Origin: Gossypium raimondii | Lineage: Eukaryota > Streptophyta > Magnoliopsida > Malvales > Malvaceae | Reading direction: 5' to 3' | DNA length: 64,000 nucleotides | NCBI RefSeq assembly: GCF_025698545.1 | Contig: NC_068569.1 | Location: forward strand, 47,435,218 to 47,499,217 | Shown here: positions 58,256-64,000 of the stretch, piece by piece | Layout: every line of letters starts with the position of its first letter | Numbering within the stretch: the stretch's first letter is position 1 | The notes under the pieces: model-generated | The model's input: the letters and a program-made list of their open reading frames with translations, nothing else | The model's database searches: none | What the model was told of the DNA's origin: nothing | Position numbers and translations under genes: made by a program

Positions 58256-59386
58256 AAGAAAGAGAAGATAGTTGAATCTAGGCCATCGATTAATGAGCTA
58301 GTAAATGAGGAAAAAGCCACTGAATTCTTGAAATTTTTGAAGCACGGTGAGTACAGTGTCGTAGAGCAGCTGCATAAGCAACCAGCTCGTATATCTATGT
58401 TAGCGTTGCTCATGAGTTCAGAGGTACATCGAAATGCGCTGATGAAGGTGTTGAACGAAACATATGTGGCTAATGATATTTCTGTCAACAAATTGGATCA
58501 GTTGGTCAATAATATAAGTGCTGATAATTTTATCTTCTTCAATGATTATGAAATACCATCTGGAGGTATGGGGTCCACTAAAGCTCTGGACATTACTACT
58601 CGGTGCAAATGATACATGCTGCCGGGAGTCTTGATTGATAATGGATCCGCGTTAAATGTATTGCCGTTATCTACTCTCAATAGGCTACCTGTGGATAACT
58701 CACATATGAAAGCGTGTCAAAATTTAGTAAGGGCGTTCGATGGAACAGAAAAGAAAGTTATAGGGAGAATTGAGATACCATTGCTGATTGGCCCAAATAC
58801 TTATGAAGTGGATTTCATTGTAATGGATATCAAGCCTTCCTATAACTTTTTGTTGGGGATACCTTGGATACACTCGGCAGGGGCCGTGCCTTCATCGTTG
58901 CATCAGAATTTAAAGTTAGTGTAGGAGGGACTGTTGGTGACAATAAATGCCGAGGAGGGTATTATCGCGTCAATAACCAGTAATGCACCATACGTGGAGA
59001 CTGATGAAGAGGCGGTGGAATGTTCTTTTCGATCTCTATAGTTTGTGAATGCAACATTTATTGCTGAGGGAAATAGAATTCCAGTGTCAAAGATATCCAA
59101 GACCACAAAAATGGGTCTTCAATTAATGGTGGTAAGAGGAGTATCAGGAAGGGGATTGGGAAGACATCTGCAGGGAGAAGTTAAGGGACCAGTGATGAAA
59201 GATAAGTTTGATCGTTTTGGTCTAGGCTATAGACCAGATATAAAACAAATGAGAAGGGAAATAGAAAGAAGACAGGAGGGGAGAAGGGCACGCCTGAGTG
59301 GAGATGAAGTTAAGTGGGAGCCTATGGTTTTTCCTCATATATCCAAGACCTTTGTATCAGGGGGTTCATTTATCCTTGACAAATAA
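58256..59386 (+). pseudogene. Tat protease and G-patch-like region
   Basis: The protease opens LPGVLIDNGSALNVLPLSTL, with DNGS as the active site (Asp at 58637), the form usual in Tat elements in place of DTG/DSG. It continues to SYNFLLGIPWIHSAGAVPSS. After two stops, a glycine-rich GLGRHLQGEV...DRFGLGYRP tract resembles the G-patch found in this lineage. 58256-58600 is the spacer before the protease. Confidence 0.75.
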
Positions 59387-59870
59387 TGCTTAAAGAGGAA
59401 GGTCTTGAAGAAATGTTGGAAGAAGTGCACATCAATGCCATAGACGCAATTGAGAGAGAGACATTGCTAGAGATTCGCCCTTATGAACCCGGAAGCAAGT
59501 TGAACAATTGGACTGCGGAAAGGATTCTTGTAGTTTTTAGAACTTTTTCAGAGTAAATGTCCAGAACATCCTTGTTGTTTTTGACTTAAAAAATAGGAAT
59601 TTCTTTATGGAATATGCATATGTTTAACATTATGATTCTAATAAAAATATTTTCGTATTCAATTTTGAGCCAAAAGTTTTTTTTTCATTCTTTTTCTAGT
59701 AATTATTCTTTTATTCTTTTTCCACATCATTCTTTTATTCATTCACAATCATATTTGTTCATAAACTTATACATTCTTTGTATATTCTTTGGCACCTACC
59801 ATAGGTCCCCGGATATTAATGATATGCATGACACTACTTCAGACTCGGAATTCCTTTTTTAGTAAGACAT
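59387..59870 (+). other. Spacer between protease and RT
   Basis: Reads partly as EEGLEEMLEEVHINAIDA and GSKLNNWTAERILVVFR; the latter recalls the LxNW(T)xxxLP stretch at this place in Tat pol. 59580-59830 is T-rich and non-coding, so it may be an insertion or a former intron. Ogre elements have an intron near this region, which makes it worth testing. Confidence 0.45.
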
Positions 59871-61112
59871 GTGTTAGAGGGATCACATGATTTTGAAGAT
59901 AACGTAGACTGTGGTCTATCTCCGAACTTATTGAGAATGGTAGAACAAGAGGATAAACAAATCCTACCTCATAAAGAATCATCGGAGATTGTGGAGGAGG
60001 GAAATGAGGTAAAGATCGGAACTGACATTACCGCCAAGACAAGGCGAGACCTCATCGAATTACTCCGTGAATTCAAAGATGTCTTTGCATGGTCATACCA
60101 GGATATGCCCGGGTTAAGCATTGATATTGTGGTACACTGTCTTCCTATAAAAGAAGATTACAAGCCAGTTCAGCAAAAGCTCAGGAGAATGAAGACCGAT
60201 ATTGTGCTAAAGATAAAAGAAGAAGTCAAAAAACAATTTGATGCTGGGTTTTTGCAAGAAGTCAAATATTCAGAATGGGTAGCCAACGTTTTCCCTGTCC
60301 CTAAAAAAGATGGGAAGGTGCGAATGTGTGTGGATTACAGGGATTTGAACAGGGCTAGTCCAAAAGATAATTTTCTGATGCCTCACATTGATACTTTGGT
60401 GGATAATACGGCAGGCTATTCACTGTTTTCTTTCATGGAAGATTTTTCTGGATACAATCAAATAAGGATGCATCTGGAAGACATGAGAAAGACCACATTC
60501 ATCACTTTGTGGGGAATGTTTTGTTATAAAGTGATGCCCTTTGCATTAAAGAATGTAGGATCAACTTATCAAAGAGCCATTGTGACTTTGTTTCATGACA
60601 TAATACACAAGGAGATTGAGGTTTATGTTGATGATATGATTGCAAAATCCAGAACGAAGGAGGAGCATATTCAAGTTCTGAGAAAATTGTTTTTGAGACT
60701 AAGAAATTTCCAGCTCAAGCTTTATCCAACAAAGTGTACCTTTGGAGCCAGATCAGGGAAGTTGTTGGGCTTCATAGTCAATGGGAAAAGAATTGAGGTT
60801 GACCCAGACAAAGTCAGGGCAATACGAGATTTGCCTCCACCATACACTCAGAAAGAAGTACGAGGTTTTCTAGGAAGGTTGAATTACATTGCTCGGTTTG
60901 TTTTACAACTAACTGAGAAATGTGACCCCATATTCCGTCTTCTGAGGAAGCATAATCCAGGTGTTTGGGATGAAGAATGTCAGAAGGCTTTTGACAAGAT
61001 AAAACAGTACTTGTCCAATACTCCAGTACTATCACCACCTAGTTCAGGTAGGCTATTAATACTGTATTTGGCAGTGTTTGACAATTCCATGGGGGGTGTT
61101 AGGCCAACATGA
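59871..61112 (+). pseudogene. Tat reverse transcriptase (long open frame)
   Basis: A 413-codon frame. Pre-RT text FAWSYQDMPGLSIDIVVHCL; fingers KKQFDAGFLQEVKYSEWVAN and VRMCVDYRDLN; palm YSLFSFMEDFSGYNQIRM; YVDD box at 60624-60635; thumb KLLGFIV...EVDPDKVRAI. The first catalytic Asp, normally in FMDGFSGY, is Glu here (MED, residues 189-191), which should damage the active site. The frame breaks at 61112, inside the first RNase H. Confidence 0.88.
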
Positions 61113-61350
61113 TGAGACAGGAAGAAAAGAACGGGCAATATACTATCTCAGCAAGAAATTCACTGATTGTGAAGCGAGGTACTCGTCTATCGAGAAGTTA
61201 CGTTATACCCTGGTTTGGAGATTACGGAAATATATGTTGTATCGTATGACTTGGATGATTCCAAAGCTAGACCCCTTAAAGTATATGATGGAGTCGACTG
61301 CTTTGAATGGAAGGATGGCCAGATGACAGATCTTACTTTCTGAGTTTGAC
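61020..61350 (+). pseudogene. Tat first RNase H
   Basis: LLILYLAVFDNSMGGV, a frameshift, then QHDETGRKERAIYYLSKKFT and ARYSSIEKL. The usual LYL(S/A)VS(D)xA(L/V)SAVLV form has decayed. A stop follows at 61324. Non-functional. Confidence 0.65.
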
Positions 61351-61353
61351 ATA

Positions 61354-61893
61354 ATGTATGTAAGTCAGAAGGCTGTGAAAGGGAGCACAATAGCTGACTT
61401 TTTAGCTAGCAGAGCCTTGAAGGATTATGAGCCTTTGAACTTCAATTTTCCAAATAAGGATTTGATGTATGTGGCAGCCACTGAAGAAAATCCCCAAATG
61501 GATCATGTGTGGAAGCTAAGTTTTGATGGAGCCTCGAATGCTATAGGTAACGAAATTGGGGTAGTCCTGGTATCTCCAAGTGGAGATCATTATCCTATTG
61601 CTAGTAAATTGGATTTTGACTGTACAAACAATATGGAAAAATATGAAGCATGCATTATGGGCATTCGTGCAGCTATCGAACGTAAAATCAAAGTGCTAAA
61701 AGTGTATGGGGATTCCGCATTGGTGATATATCAACTCAAAGGAGAATAGGAGATAAGAGACCCTAAACTGATCAGTTATCGGAAGATGGTTCTTGAATTG
61801 ATAGACGAGTTTGATGACATCACTTTCTGTTACCTTCCACGAAATGAAAACCAGATGGCCGATGCGTTGACCACCATAGCCTCTATGATCTGA
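61354..61893 (+). pseudogene. Tat second (archaeal-type) RNase H
   Basis: HVWKLSFDGASNAIGNEIGV (Asp, codon 58 of the local frame), MEKYEACIMGIRAAIERKI (Glu), VYGDSALVIYQLKGE (Asp), a TAG where Trp is usual (61747-61749), then LPRNENQMADALTTIASM (last Asp). All four metal ligands are kept. A second RNase H in this place marks the Tat lineage among plant gypsy elements. Confidence 0.8.
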
Positions 61894-63239
61894 GTGAAAA
61901 AGTTAGAAGACATGAAGCCTATTCAGATGAGTATTTCTGAGACCCTAGCTTATTACTATAATATTGAGGAAGAAGAGAAAGATGGCCACCCCTGGTATCT
62001 GAATATATTGCGATATGTGAAAAATCGTGAGTATCCAGATCAGGTAACGGAGAATAATAAGAGAGCATTGAGAAGAACGGCCATTGACTATGTCCTAGAT
62101 GGAGAGATCCTATACAAAAAAGGGAAGGATCAAGTATTGTTAAGATGTGTGGACACAGTGGAAGCTAGAAATATTCTGGAAGAGGTCCATGAGGGTATCT
62201 GCAGAACGCATACAAATGGTTTCATAATGGCCAGGCAGATCATGAGATTTGGGTACTACTGGTCCAGTATGGAAAGAGATTGCATCAATTATGCTAAGAA
62301 GTGCCATAAATGCCAAATTTATGGCGATAAAATACATGCACCTTCTTCACCTCTTCATGTTATGACTTCTCCATGGCCTTTCTCTATGTGAAGTATGGAC
62401 GTCATTGGGCTAATATCACAAAGGCTTCTAATGGGCATCGCTTCATCTTTATGGTTATTGACTACTTTACCAATTGGGTGGAAGCTGTCTCATATGCAAA
62501 TGTCACGAAGTCAGCAGTTAGTAGATTCTTGAAAAAGGAGATCGTATGTCGATATGGAATGCCTGAGAGGATCATATCTGATAATGTGCTGAATTTGAAC
62601 AATAGCGCGATAGTAGAAGTCTACAGTCAATTCAAGATCAGAAATCATAACTTGTCGCCAGATCGCCCAAAAATGAATGGCGGAGTAGAAGCACCCAATA
62701 ATAATATCAAAAAAATTGTAAGAAAAATGACTGAGACTTACACAGACTGGCATGAGAAATTACCATTCGCCCTCTTTGCTTATAGAACATCTGTCAAGAC
62801 TTTGACTGGGGCAACACATTTCTCTCTGGTTTATGGGATGGAAGCAGTTTTACCTATTGAGGTGGAAATTCCTTCTCTCTAGGTATTGGCTGAGTTGAAA
62901 TTGGATGATGTAGAATGGGTTCAATCTCGTTATGATCAGTTGAACTTAATATAAGGAAAAAGGCTAAAGGCTATTCAGCACGGTCAGATGTATCAAAAGC
63001 GAATGATGCGAGCCTACAATAAAAAAGTTAGTCCTTGAGAATTCCACGATGGGGAACTAGTTTTGATAAAGATCCTTCCTATACAAAGGGATTTTAGAGG
63101 AAAATGGATGCCAAATTGGGAAGGTCTATATGTTGTAAAGAAGGCCTTTTCAAGGGGAGCTTTGATCTTGAGCGAGATGGATGGCAAAGATTTGTTAAAC
63201 CCTGTAAACTCAGATTCGGTTAAGAAGTACTTTTCTTAA
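61894..63239 (+). pseudogene. Tat integrase
   Basis: HHCC site: VHEGICRTHTNGFIMARQIM, then CHKCQIYG. A stop where Trp is usual (TGA near 62389) precedes SMDVIG (first Asp). Core text GHRFIFMVIDYFTNWVEAVS lies in a shifted frame, then ERIISDN (second Asp) and GGVEAPNNNIKKIVRKM (Glu). C-terminal end: GLYVVKKAFSRGALILSEMD, then VKKYFS, stop TAA at 63237-63239. Further stops at 62880, 62952 and 63037. Confidence 0.8.
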
Positions 63240-64000
63240 AAAAAATAAAAAGAGAGAGAAAGAAGGGGAAAGAAAATGGAGGCCGAGGCGAAAACCCGCA
63301 AAGGGCGCCTTGAGTCCAAAGGGGATTTGAGTTGAAAACCCAGAAAATGACAGCTCAAATGTTGATCAAGTGGGGCATCCGGTGATTTTACTATGATTGA
63401 ATCAGTGGGAAAGGGGACGCGACATCTTGGGGCATCGACAGAGTACTGTAGATCTCCTAAGCACATGTCAAACTCAGAATGGTCTTCAGAAAGTTTTTAC
63501 AGAGAAGTTCAAGCTGCGATATCTGGGGCACCTAGTCTTCATACTATTTTTTTTGAATTTGCTGTCTTGGAATACTTTATTCTTTTTCAAGATAAGTGTT
63601 TCCAATCAATTTTTCTTCTATTCTTATTATTCTTGATGATTTATTTATCTCGTATTTTATTCTCAATAAATTTTATCTTGTTCATTATGATAATCTTGTT
63701 CAAGAATTTTCCATTGAAATAGCGATTAATGGGCTAATAATACTTTTACAAAGGAAGTTTTGCATATTACTGTGGGGGTTTCTAAATAATACAGGGACCT
63801 GAAACAAGACTATTGTTTGGAACGCACCAGGTTTAAAGGTTAAAAATCTGAGAAGGAAGAGTCTAAATTAAGATTATTTCTTTGGATTTTGTTGTCAAAG
63901 GCATTGATTGAACAAAATGACAAGGTGACAGGTTGGTGGCAAGGCTTACATGAACAAGCAAGCAGCAATCACCAAGCAATAAAAAGGGGTTTCCTTGGAG
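63240..64000 (+). other. 3' non-coding part of the Tat element
   Basis: Begins with an A/G-rich tract (63237-63290) and GAAAACCCGCAAAGGGCGCC. It contains no LTR start, so the element's 3' LTR must lie outside the window. 63540-63720 is AT-rich with no domain. Confidence 0.6.

Larger units (their letters stand above)
45205..64000 (+). mobile_element. Tat/Ogre-type Ty3/gypsy element, interrupted and running off the window
   Basis: The 5' LTR starts at TGTAATAGCCCATTTTGCCC (45205), is broken by the chromovirus (45234-51105) and resumes to 53206. Then come the primer site (53208), ORF1 (53846-55936), gag (56150), protease (58616), RT (59871), RNase H, archaeal-type RNase H (61354) and integrase (61894-63239). 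Two RNase H domains and an extra ORF before gag mark the Tat/Ogre branch. The 3' LTR is not in the window. Almost every ORF has stops or frameshifts. Confidence 0.8.

Overview
This is a repeat-dense stretch of a flowering-plant nuclear genome. The evidence is P450s of the CYP71D type, plant-lineage Ty3/gypsy elements (a chromovirus and a Tat/Ogre-type element), plant L1 LINEs carrying DUF4283 and zf-RVT domains, PIF/Harbinger and CACTA elements, and telomere-like CCCTAAA repeats. The look of the LTRs suggests cotton or another Malvaceae, but that is an impression, not a proof. Only one gene looks intact: a CYP71D-like cytochrome P450 at 23556-25171, with one 92-bp intron and 507 codons. A close paralogue at 6943-8542 is broken.

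Layout. 1-2390: 3' end of a Tat-type retroelement (minisatellite, purine tract, truncated LTR). 2390-6560: block A, holding a Copia-like LTR piece, a LINE zf-RVT piece, a small CACTA-like element, and on the minus strand a chimera of quinone-oxidoreductase and MADS-box fragments. 6943-8542: broken P450, with a solo Tat-type LTR (8721-10214) in its 3' flank. 11507-17830: block A', a second copy of block A, interrupted by LTR, microsatellite and LINE material flanked by a direct repeat of about 290 bp. 17830-23555: unclassified AT-rich DNA with LTR-like and tandem-repeat pieces. 23556-25171: intact P450. 26253-27971: a 1.7-kb foldback element built from palindromic units of about 105 bp. 28203-37375: a PIF/Harbinger element (TSD TAA) holding a CACTA element (29511-36602, TSD ACA), which in turn holds a solo LTR (31224-34194, TSD ACAGC). 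37900-43740: a decayed L1 LINE split by a solo-LTR-like insert (TSD GTTAT). 45205-64000: a Tat/Ogre-type retroelement whose 5' LTR contains a chromovirus (45234-51105); the Tat element runs off the window.

The genes do not form an operon-like unit. The biological content is a P450 duplication, with one copy kept and one dying, set in nested transposons. Most in-frame stops in the retroelements look like C-to-T (or G-to-A) changes, as expected of methylated, silenced repeats. No tRNA, rRNA or CRISPR was recognised. Boundaries are exact where target-site duplications are visible and approximate elsewhere.
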